Shown in pieces: positions 15,348 through 21,267 of a DNA stretch of 21,267 nt. The stretch comes from UBA724 sp964229545. GTDB lineage: Bacteria; Bacteroidota; Bacteroidia; Flavobacteriales; Flavobacteriaceae. Location of the stretch: positions 1 through 21,267 of the forward strand of contig CAXRDP010000047.1 in the NCBI GenBank assembly GCA_964229545.1, given 5' to 3'. The first letter of the stretch is position 1, and each line of letters opens with the position of its first letter. The translations under genes and the position numbers were made by a program. A model generated the notes under the pieces. The model saw only the letters and a list, made by a program, of their open reading frames with translations. It made no database searches and had not been told where the DNA came from.

Positions 15348-16492
15348 TGGCACTAGAGTTATTATCTCCCGTTCCTGATGCTGTTTTGGCAAGCAACTTA
15401 TTGATGCCATCACAAACTTTGGGAAATCAATTGCTCAAAAATACCCAACAAGACGGATTTCCCAATCTCAAAAATGTAAGAGTGGCATTGGTTGGCGTAC
15501 AGGAAACACGCTCCGTGGGCCAACCCCATCAAAGGAAACAAGACTTAGGCGCCATTCGAAAATCTTTATATGCATTGTATGCAGGCAACTGGCCCAATAC
15601 GATTGCAGACTTGGGCGACCTTCCTATTGGAGACACTGAGCCTGATTCATACCGGGTGCTGCAAGATGTAGCTATGGAGTTGTACAAACAAAACATTTTG
15701 TTGGTAGCTTTTGGTGGTAGTCAAGAGAACACCTTGGGCTTGTGTGCGGTGTTTTCCCAACTCAAAACCTACTATAATTTGTGTTCCATTGACTACAAGT
15801 TTGATTTTGGCGCTCATGGGATGCTGATTGACAACGATTCATATATGTCAAATTTGATATCCTCCCGTCCCAACTATTTATTGAATTTCTGCAATTTGGG
15901 ATATCAGAGTTATTTTGTAGCTCAAGAGGAATTGGACTTGATGGATCGTCTTTATTTTGATGCAGTTAGGTTAGGAGAATTGCACACCGACATGAAAGTA
16001 GCCGAACCCTATCTGAGGGATTCTGATGTGGTTTCAATCGACTTGTCATCGGTGGTCTCTCGCGATTTGGGTGGAGGTATGACACAAGTCAACGGTTTTT
16101 CTGCGCACCAAATATGTACATTGGGTCGCTATGTGGGCTTGAGTGATCGAGTGGGCTTGGTCAGTTTAAACAACATCCCTCAAACCCCTGAGGCAGCGCA
16201 ACTGGCTGCCCAAACTTTATGGTATATTATAGAAGGCTTACAACACAGAGCCAACGAATATCCTTTTTCAACAAAGGACAACTGTACCAAGTTTGTGGTG
16301 CCTCACAGTGATCAAGAATTGACTTTCTTTCAGAGCTTGGTAACAGAAAGGTGGTGGGTTTTAGTACCACTTAAAAATAATAATGACAAAGAATATACGT
16401 TATTACCCTGTACCGAAAATGACTATATTCGTTCGGTCAATGGAGTTGTTCCAGAACGATGGTGGCGTGCGGTACGTCGAACTATAATGTAA
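15347..16492 (+). CDS. Arginase/formimidoylglutamase-fold protein, probably catalytically inactive
   Basis: This 381-residue protein belongs to the ureohydrolase (arginase, agmatinase, formimidoylglutamase) fold, whose enzymes cleave guanidino or formimino groups with a two-manganese centre. The fold's landmarks are seen: RVALVGVQETRSVG (45-58), VAFGGSQENTLGL (120-132), SIDYKFDFG (147-155) and VVSIDLSSVVSRD (228-240). The metal ligands are only partly kept. The canonical GGDH histidine is Q126, the DAHxD motif reads D149-Y-K-F-D153 (His to Lys), and the SxDxD motif reads S-I-D232-L-S (second Asp to Ser). About three of six ligands are lost. The GTG start overlaps the topA stop (TAGTG). It sits directly before gldK, a neighbourhood I recall from other Flavobacteriia. 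Automatic annotation would likely call it formimidoylglutamase; I doubt that activity. Confidence 0.82.
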   Translation: MALELLSPVPDAVLASNLLMPSQTLGNQLLKNTQQDGFPNLKNVRVALVGVQETRSVGQPHQRKQDLGAIRKSLYALYAGNWPNTIADLGDLPIGDTEPDSYRVLQDVAMELYKQNILLVAFGGSQENTLGLCAVFSQLKTYYNLCSIDYKFDFGAHGMLIDNDSYMSNLISSRPNYLLNFCNLGYQSYFVAQEELDLMDRLYFDAVRLGELHTDMKVAEPYLRDSDVVSIDLSSVVSRDLGGGMTQVNGFSAHQICTLGRYVGLSDRVGLVSLNNIPQTPEAAQLAAQTLWYIIEGLQHRANEYPFSTKDNCTKFVVPHSDQELTFFQSLVTERWWVLVPLKNNNDKEYTLLPCTENDYIRSVNGVVPERWWRAVRRTIM

Positions 16493-16498
16493 ATTCCA

Positions 16499-16506
16499 TA
16501 TTTTTG
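16499..16506 (+). promoter_or_regulatory. Possible promoter -7 box before gldK (TATTTTTG)
   Basis: TATTTTTG matches TAnnTTTG in the 54-base gap between the arginase-fold gene and gldK, and would give a leader of about 34 bases. No proper -33 element is seen. A second, poorer candidate is TTG at 16513 with TAACTTAG about 16 bases later. Transcription from topA through the arginase-fold gene could also serve gldK. Confidence 0.35.
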
Positions 16507-16546
16507 GAAGAATTGTGTGAAACGAAATGATTAACTTAGTTTTTTG

Positions 16547-17965
16547 ATGAAAAACGCACTTATAGTTTTTTTGTTTTTAGGGGTTGTTTTGAGTTGTGGT
16601 CGCCGCAATCAAGGTGAGCTCGTTGGGGTTAAAGCAAAAAAATTCTTTCCTGAAAAGCCACATGGTATGGTGGAAATTCCTGGCGGGTCCTTTATCATGG
16701 GATCTTCAGATGAAGACATAGTCGATGCCCAAAACGACCCTACAAAGACGGTTACAGTACGCACTTTTTATATGGATGAGACCGAGATTACCAATGCCGA
16801 ATACAGGGCATTTGTGGAGTGGGTCAAAGACTCCATTGTTCGCACCCAACTTGCTGTGGCGGCTGTTGAAGAAGCTGGGTATGATTTTCCCACAGAAGCA
16901 GAACTAGACGAGGATGGCATCCTTCAATATTTCCCGAAGTTTGAACCAACAGATGAGGAGCCAAGCGCCTATCAAGAGTATTTGGATGAATATTCCTTTA
17001 ACGGCAACATCATTGACCGGTGGCTATCAACTTATCAAGCTCCTGATTCAATTTTTCATTATCATTTGCCGTTAAATAAGGATATTGATGTGGTTTGGGA
17101 TCGTGAGGATTATCCCGACGCACTTTACGCATTGGTAATTGAGGACAGTATTTATCTTCCTGAAGAAGAGTGGTTTAATGGAGAGCCCACCACAAACAAA
17201 AAGAAATTCAAGTACAGATATTCATATTTTGATGCTGAGCGTGCAGTCAAATTCCCAGATAGTGCGCGTTCTAAGTTTTTGATTCATGATGCTGTCGAGA
17301 TTTATCCAGACACTACTGTGTGGATTAAAGATTTCAAGTACAGTTACAACGAGCCCATGCATAACGATTATTTTTGGCATAGGGCCTATGCTGACTATCC
17401 GGTTGTAGGGATTACTTGGGCACAAGCCAACGCATTTGCGCACTGGCGCACTAAGATGCGCAATGACTACCTGCGTACCAAAAGAAAAAAAGAAACCATA
17501 GGTCGCTTCAGGCTTCCTACAGAGAGTGAGTGGGAATATGCAGCACGTGGTGGACTTCAATCCGCCATTTATCCATGGGGAGGTCCTTATTTGACAGATG
17601 ACAGAGGTTGTTTCTTGGCCAACTTTAAACCCAAGCGTGGTGACTATGCAGCCGACCAATCTCTCTACACGGTAGAAGCCGATTCCTATAAGCCAAATGA
17701 TTATGGCTTGTACAATATGTCTGGAAATGTGGCAGAGTGGACAGGTTCCTCTTATTATGACGAAGGTTATGAGTTTGCTTCTCCTATGAACCCTGATTTG
17801 GTTTCAGGAGCCAACAAGCGCAAAGTCATTAGAGGGGGTTCATGGAAAGACGTAGCGTACTTTTTAAAGGTAGCCACAAGAGATTACGAATATGCAGACA
17901 GCGCCCGAAGTTATATAGGCTTTAGAATGGTGCGTGATTTTTTAGGAACTAACGATACGAGATAA
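16547..17965 (+). CDS. gldK: Gliding motility / type IX secretion lipoprotein GldK
   Basis: GldK (PorK) is a lipoprotein that forms, with GldN, the large periplasmic ring below the outer membrane in the type IX secretion system. The protein has 472 residues from ATG 16547; a TTG three bases earlier is less likely. It opens with a lipoprotein signal, MKNALIVFLFLGVVLSC, with Cys17 as lipidation site. The remainder is an FGE-sulfatase-like fold: MVEIPGGSFIMGSSDED, FYMDETEITNAEYRAFV, FRLPTESEWEYAARGG, YNMSGNVAEWTGSSY and VIRGGSWKD...YIGFRMVRD. Between about residues 95 and 250 an acidic, Tyr-rich insertion interrupts the fold, as in other GldK proteins. The FGE catalytic cysteine pair is not evident, so a structural role fits. 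gldL follows after 11 bases. Confidence 0.97.
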   Translation: MKNALIVFLFLGVVLSCGRRNQGELVGVKAKKFFPEKPHGMVEIPGGSFIMGSSDEDIVDAQNDPTKTVTVRTFYMDETEITNAEYRAFVEWVKDSIVRTQLAVAAVEEAGYDFPTEAELDEDGILQYFPKFEPTDEEPSAYQEYLDEYSFNGNIIDRWLSTYQAPDSIFHYHLPLNKDIDVVWDREDYPDALYALVIEDSIYLPEEEWFNGEPTTNKKKFKYRYSYFDAERAVKFPDSARSKFLIHDAVEIYPDTTVWIKDFKYSYNEPMHNDYFWHRAYADYPVVGITWAQANAFAHWRTKMRNDYLRTKRKKETIGRFRLPTESEWEYAARGGLQSAIYPWGGPYLTDDRGCFLANFKPKRGDYAADQSLYTVEADSYKPNDYGLYNMSGNVAEWTGSSYYDEGYEFASPMNPDLVSGANKRKVIRGGSWKDVAYFLKVATRDYEYADSARSYIGFRMVRDFLGTNDTR

Positions 17966-17976
17966 ATACATAAATT

Positions 17977-18585
17977 ATGAAAAAACGATTTGCAATCCCC
18001 GAGAAATGGATTGAACTCACATTTGGAGTTGGGGCTTCCATAGTTATCATCGGTGCTTTGATGAAGATTACACATGGTGATTTGGGTCCCATTTCTGGAA
18101 ACGACATGTTGACGGTTGGGCTTGTCACAGAAGCGGTTATTTTCTTAATTGCAGGACTTAGAGGGTATTATTTTGCTCAAGACAATGGTCAAGCTGAACC
18201 TGGCACACCTAATGGAAAAGCCGCAGAAGTAGACGCCGAAGCCAAAGCTCTTAAACAAGCTTTTGTCGATGCCAAAGAACAAATTACTGCGCTATCTTCC
18301 AATCTGAAGTCTGCGACCTCAGCAACGGCAAGTATTAGCTTTCCTAAAGATTTCCAAGCCAACGTGGAAACCCTTAACAAAAATGTAGCTGCGGCCGGCA
18401 ACAGTGTCGCCCAAATAGATGCTGCCTACAACAAGGTGCATGCTAGCCTTGAAGGGCATCCCAAATCCAATGAAGCATTGATGCAATCCAGCTCACAGCT
18501 TCAAGCTCAATTGGAGCAAATGAACCAACGTGTGGCAGAACTCAATAATAAGTATGCTGCATTGGTTGAGGCCATGCGTAAATAA
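17977..18585 (+). CDS. gldL: Type IX secretion / gliding motor inner-membrane protein GldL
   Basis: GldL forms with GldM the proton-driven inner-membrane motor of type IX secretion and gliding. In the solved complex five GldL copies surround two GldM helices. The 202-residue protein has two membrane helices, at about residues 14-30 and 46-66. Inside the second is E52 (GLVTEAVIFLIAG), which I take as the conserved glutamate of the proton pathway; K30 lies at the end of the first helix (GALMKITHG). The cytoplasmic part after about residue 70 is long, polar and Ala/Gln-rich, predicted helical or coiled-coil. The last segment (SSSQLQAQLEQMNQRVAELNNKYAALVEAM) is the clearest heptad region, within about 171-200. 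gldM starts 6 bases after the stop, so the genes are surely co-transcribed. Confidence 0.97.
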   Translation: MKKRFAIPEKWIELTFGVGASIVIIGALMKITHGDLGPISGNDMLTVGLVTEAVIFLIAGLRGYYFAQDNGQAEPGTPNGKAAEVDAEAKALKQAFVDAKEQITALSSNLKSATSATASISFPKDFQANVETLNKNVAAAGNSVAQIDAAYNKVHASLEGHPKSNEALMQSSSQLQAQLEQMNQRVAELNNKYAALVEAMRK

Positions 18586-18591
18586 CACAAT

Positions 18592-20292
18592 ATGGCTGCA
18601 GGAAAACAGGATACTCGCCAAAAGATGATCAATATGATGTATCTGGTGTTTATTGCCATGCTGGCATTAAACATCAGTAAAGAAGTATTGGCCACGCTTG
18701 GCATTATCAATGATGATATCAGTACATCTACCGAAGCGCTCGATGCAGATAGCACTTTGAAGCATGCGGTTTTTCAAAATAATGCCAACAACGACTACTA
18801 CAGGGTTGCCTCTACATATACCCCTGAGATAGAATCTTTGGCGGATGCGTATTACGATTATATCGATGACTTAAAATCGTTTTTGCTTAACACAGATGAA
18901 AACAATTTTAAGATGGAGCGTACAGACCTCCGTACCGGAACAACGGACACCATTGTTGACTATCAAACCATGGACAAGTCTCAATACTTGGATGAGTATT
19001 TCTTTGATGGGGATAAAAACACTACTGCAGGAGATGAGTTTGTCCAGCGTTTTCGCTCATTTCCCAATGACATTCAAGCCGTGTTAGACAGCTTGGTGGC
19101 TGCCGATTTGGAAAAAGACCCACCCACAGAGACATTACCTGAAGGGGAGTATGCAGACTTCGATTTCTCCAGCTATGACGAGGTAGTTGAGAGGTTTGCT
19201 TACAGCGATGAATTGGTAAACAGAGAAGGTAAGTACCAACCCTATTTGGAATATCACTTTCAAGGGTTTCCACTTATTGCATCATTGTCCAAACTCACCA
19301 AACTTCAACACGACATTCGTTATGCTGAAAACCGTGCACTAGAGTTGATTCTTGCTACCATCAGCGGGCATGAAGGGGGTCTGAATAAGTATCAAACACT
19401 TTTGGAGTCCTCTAAATCTTCTTATTACACCAACGACTTGATTGATGCCTCAGTGGTCATGGGTAAAAAAGATTCAAACTTTAAACCCGATCGTGCAGAA
19501 CTCTATATCAATGACCGGCCTTTGGTTGCAGGAAGAGATTATGAAATCGCTGCAGGTGGGGTGCAACTAAAAACACGGTTTTCTAACCCTGGTTCGTATG
19601 CCCTCACAGGTAAGTTGTTTTTTGAGCGAAACAAAGAAGAGCTTTCTGTGGAGGTAAATCAACAGCTTTCGGTTATTGATAAGCCCAATGATGCTGTGAT
19701 ATCTGCTGATCAAATGAAAGTGGTTTATCAGGGCTTGCCGAACCCCTTGTCGATATCCATTCCCGGTATTCCGAATGACAAACTCCGGGTTACTGCTCGA
19801 AATGGTTCCATCACTCGAAAAGGAACCAAATTTGAGGCCATCCCCGATGGAGACAAACCGGGTCAGTTTATGAAAATATTTGTTTCGGGAGAAATCAACG
19901 GACAACAGATACAGGCACCCCCACAAGATTTTAAAATCAAACCGCTGCCCCCTGCTTTTGGTTCTATTGATTTGGGTGATTTAGGCAAGATTGCCAAAGG
20001 AGATGTATCCAAATCTTTTTTACCCGCAGGAATTATTGGCGCCAAATTTCCTGATGACTTTGACTACCAACTAGATATCAAAATCAATGGGTTTGAAGTG
20101 ACTGTTGGAAATTACGGCACTGTCGAGGTCAAAGGAGACCGCATTATGTTTAATCGAGTTGCAGAGTCTTATGTAAAAAGTTCCCGACCCGGAGACAAGG
20201 TGTTTATATCCGACATCGACGCTGAAGTTCGTGCCGGCAACCAAGTTTTAAAGGATATTAGGGTGTTGGATTTTGTGGTATCACTTAAATAA
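18592..20292 (+). CDS. gldM: Type IX secretion / gliding motor protein GldM
   Basis: GldM spans the inner membrane once and extends through the periplasm as a dimer of rod-like domains, carrying torque or force from the GldL ring to GldK-GldN. The 566-residue protein begins with the near-invariant QDTRQKMINMMYLVFIAMLALNISKEVL, with the single membrane helix at about 15-34. A helical first periplasmic domain follows (about 35-275), including DYQTMDKSQYLDEYFFDG and YLEYHFQGFPLIASLSKLTKLQHDI. Three Ig-like beta domains make up the rest (GRDYEIAAGGVQL, VVYQGLPNPLSISIPGI and the C-terminal DFDYQLDIKINGFEVTV). It is somewhat longer than the roughly 515 residues I recall for F. johnsoniae GldM. The extra length seems to lie in an acidic stretch near 165-200. 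gldN starts 7 bases after the stop. Confidence 0.97.
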   Translation: MAAGKQDTRQKMINMMYLVFIAMLALNISKEVLATLGIINDDISTSTEALDADSTLKHAVFQNNANNDYYRVASTYTPEIESLADAYYDYIDDLKSFLLNTDENNFKMERTDLRTGTTDTIVDYQTMDKSQYLDEYFFDGDKNTTAGDEFVQRFRSFPNDIQAVLDSLVAADLEKDPPTETLPEGEYADFDFSSYDEVVERFAYSDELVNREGKYQPYLEYHFQGFPLIASLSKLTKLQHDIRYAENRALELILATISGHEGGLNKYQTLLESSKSSYYTNDLIDASVVMGKKDSNFKPDRAELYINDRPLVAGRDYEIAAGGVQLKTRFSNPGSYALTGKLFFERNKEELSVEVNQQLSVIDKPNDAVISADQMKVVYQGLPNPLSISIPGIPNDKLRVTARNGSITRKGTKFEAIPDGDKPGQFMKIFVSGEINGQQIQAPPQDFKIKPLPPAFGSIDLGDLGKIAKGDVSKSFLPAGIIGAKFPDDFDYQLDIKINGFEVTVGNYGTVEVKGDRIMFNRVAESYVKSSRPGDKVFISDIDAEVRAGNQVLKDIRVLDFVVSLK

Positions 20293-20299
20293 TTTAGTA

Positions 20300-21157
20300 A
20301 TGAAACGCTTTGCTCAAATCACATGTTTTTTCATTTTCAGCCTTCACTATGTAGTGGCGCAGTCCAACATACTCAACGCCAAAAACCCCGATGAAATTGG
20401 TAAGAAAACTGAGGAGCAAATCGCCTATGACGCCAATCAAGCTCCCTTGGCATATCCCTATGTAGACGACAAAGATGTGCTTTGGAGCAAGGTTGTGTAT
20501 GAGGAAATCGACTTATCGCAAAAATTTAATTTTCCCTTACTATATCCCACAGATGACGCCCTTTACACGGATGAACGAAAATCTTTGTGGCGGATTATTT
20601 ATGAGTCTCTCGAAAAAGGCTTGATTGAAAATGTTTATCAACGCAATAACCGAAACTTTACGGAAACTTATTCGAGGGAGGAATTTATGCAATTTTTGAA
20701 TACCTCTGTGAATATTGGAGGTATCGTCCAAGAAGACAGAGTAGAGTCTCATCAGATTACGGCCTACAGAATCAAAGGCCTATGGTATTTTGATAAAAAA
20801 TACGGCGAGCTGAGATACCGATTGTTAGCCATTATGCCCGTAGGCCGTGATTTACTCAATGAAAATGATCAGGAGTACAAAACCCCGCTATTTTGGTTGT
20901 GGTATAGAGATCTTAGGCCGATTCTTCATAAAGAGTTGGTGTTTAGTGATAAGAACAATGCCAAGCGTATCAGTTTTGACCAATTGCTTACCTCTCGTAG
21001 GTTTCACTCCTATTTGTTTGCCGTAGACAATGTGATGAATGACCGAACCCTTGAGGAAACACCAACCATTTCCGATGATCCCTATTTAAGACTTGTTGAG
21101 TCGGAGCGCCTAAAGCAGAGCATACGAGATTTTGAGTTGGATATGTGGAATGACTAG
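20300..21157 (+). CDS. gldN: Type IX secretion / gliding periplasmic ring protein GldN
   Basis: GldN (PorN) binds GldK and forms the periplasmic ring of the type IX secretion system. It also contacts the GldM C-terminal domain. The frame is open from TTG 20273 inside gldM, but ATG 20300 gives a clean signal peptide (MKRFAQITCFFIFSLHYVVA, cut before Gln21) and a 285-residue protein. Recognisable segments are PYVDDKDVLWSKVVYEEIDL, REEFMQFLN, ITAYRIKGLWYFDKKYGELRYRLLAIMPVGRD, PLFWLWYRDLRP and RRFHSYLF. The C-terminus (SERLKQSIRDFELDMW) is helical, as in the family. It is the last gene of gldKLMN, and a terminator lies 21 bases after the stop. Confidence 0.96.
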   Translation: MKRFAQITCFFIFSLHYVVAQSNILNAKNPDEIGKKTEEQIAYDANQAPLAYPYVDDKDVLWSKVVYEEIDLSQKFNFPLLYPTDDALYTDERKSLWRIIYESLEKGLIENVYQRNNRNFTETYSREEFMQFLNTSVNIGGIVQEDRVESHQITAYRIKGLWYFDKKYGELRYRLLAIMPVGRDLLNENDQEYKTPLFWLWYRDLRPILHKELVFSDKNNAKRISFDQLLTSRRFHSYLFAVDNVMNDRTLEETPTISDDPYLRLVESERLKQSIRDFELDMWND

Positions 21158-21178
21158 TCAGAAATTAAAAAACACTAC

Positions 21179-21201
21179 AAGCCCTTTATGGGGCTTTTTT
21201 T
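21179..21201 (+). terminator. Rho-independent terminator after gldN
   Basis: AAGCCC (21179-21184) and GGGCTT (21191-21196) form a perfect 6-base-pair, GC-rich stem around a 6-base loop, followed by T to 21201. The T-tract ends on the base directly before the ATG of the next gene, so the hairpin also lies where that gene's leader or ribosome site would be. Confidence 0.85.
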
Positions 21202-21267
21202 ATGCGAGTTGATTATATAGTTGTTGGATTGGGCCTGGCCGGTCTTGCCTTCTGTGAGCAGCTGCGG
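21202..21267 (+). CDS. FAD-dependent oxidoreductase, N-terminal fragment (runs off the window)
   Basis: Only 22 codons are inside the window: MRVDYIVVGLGLAGLAFCEQL and one more residue. They form a beta strand and a dinucleotide-binding loop with the pattern G-x-G-x-x-G (GLGLAG), the start of a Rossmann fold that binds FAD or NAD(P) in the glycine-oxidase/DAO type of flavoprotein. I recall an FAD-dependent oxidoreductase after gldN in other Flavobacteriia, which agrees. The substrate cannot be told. No TAnnTTTG box is seen between gldN and this gene, and the start codon touches the terminator T-tract. Confidence 0.7.
   Translation, partial: MRVDYIVVGLGLAGLAFCEQLR

Noticed and set aside
17222..17659. 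Minus-strand 145-codon open frame inside gldK
   Set aside because: It is antisense to conserved GldK sequence; no promoter or family pattern supports it.
16544..17965. GldK as a formylglycine-generating enzyme
   Set aside because: It has the FGE-sulfatase fold but no evident catalytic cysteine pair, and the lipobox and gldLMN context identify it as the secretion-ring lipoprotein.
20273..20299. TTG start of gldN inside gldM
   Set aside because: It would put nine residues before a clean signal peptide; ATG 20300 gives the proper export signal.
1..21267. Mobile element, CRISPR array, tRNA or horizontally acquired island
   Set aside because: I saw no transposase or integrase frame, no regularly spaced repeats, no tRNA-like cloverleaf with CCA-type end, and no obvious shift in composition; gene order looks like conserved core chromosome.

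Overview
The gene content and order point to a gliding or type IX secretion-competent bacterium of the phylum Bacteroidota, most likely Flavobacteriia. The evidence is a complete gldK-gldL-gldM-gldN run, a purH-mreB-mreC run, Bacteroidota-type -7 promoter boxes (TAnnTTTG) and mostly absent Shine-Dalgarno sequences. Base composition looks even and moderately AT-rich throughout. I saw no insertion sequence, tRNA, rRNA, CRISPR array or phage gene, so this looks like ordinary chromosomal core. No gene-free stretch reaches 300 bases; the longest is about 130 bases, between sulP and topA.

Left part, all minus strand (read from high to low coordinate). The purH-mreB-mreC run (3147 to 1) joins the last steps of purine synthesis to cell-shape genes; mreC runs off the window. 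Upstream lies a small GAF-domain methionine sulfoxide reductase gene (3669-3217). Next is groES-groEL (5647-3724), closed by a strong hairpin terminator. The 100 bases before groES hold an unusual array of repeats, a palindrome and a sigma-54-like promoter, and no perfect ordinary promoter box. Farther upstream is a tightly packed operon, miaB - sigma-54 activator - lptE - TPR-like protein - secG (9906-5748). It mixes tRNA modification, transcription control, outer-membrane LPS assembly and protein secretion.

Middle part, minus strand. A SulP anion transporter (12746-11016) is followed by two overlapping half-size YeeE/YedE genes (10959-9992), suggesting a sulfur-compound uptake module. It ends in a terminator that directly abuts the miaB promoter.

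Right part, plus strand. topA (12876-15347) is coupled by a TAGTG overlap to an arginase-fold protein that has lost about half of the canonical metal ligands. Then come gldK, gldL, gldM and gldN (16547-21157), the core of the type IX secretion and gliding machine: an outer-membrane-associated ring lipoprotein, the two inner-membrane motor proteins and a periplasmic ring protein. A terminator follows, and the start of an FAD-dependent oxidoreductase gene begins on the first base after its T-tract.

The most notable signals are the groESL control region near a receiver-less sigma-54 activator, the probable arginase-fold pseudoenzyme ahead of the gliding genes, the terminator touching the next start codon after gldN, and an lptE start that seems to be TTG. 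I did not find a wholly new multi-gene system.
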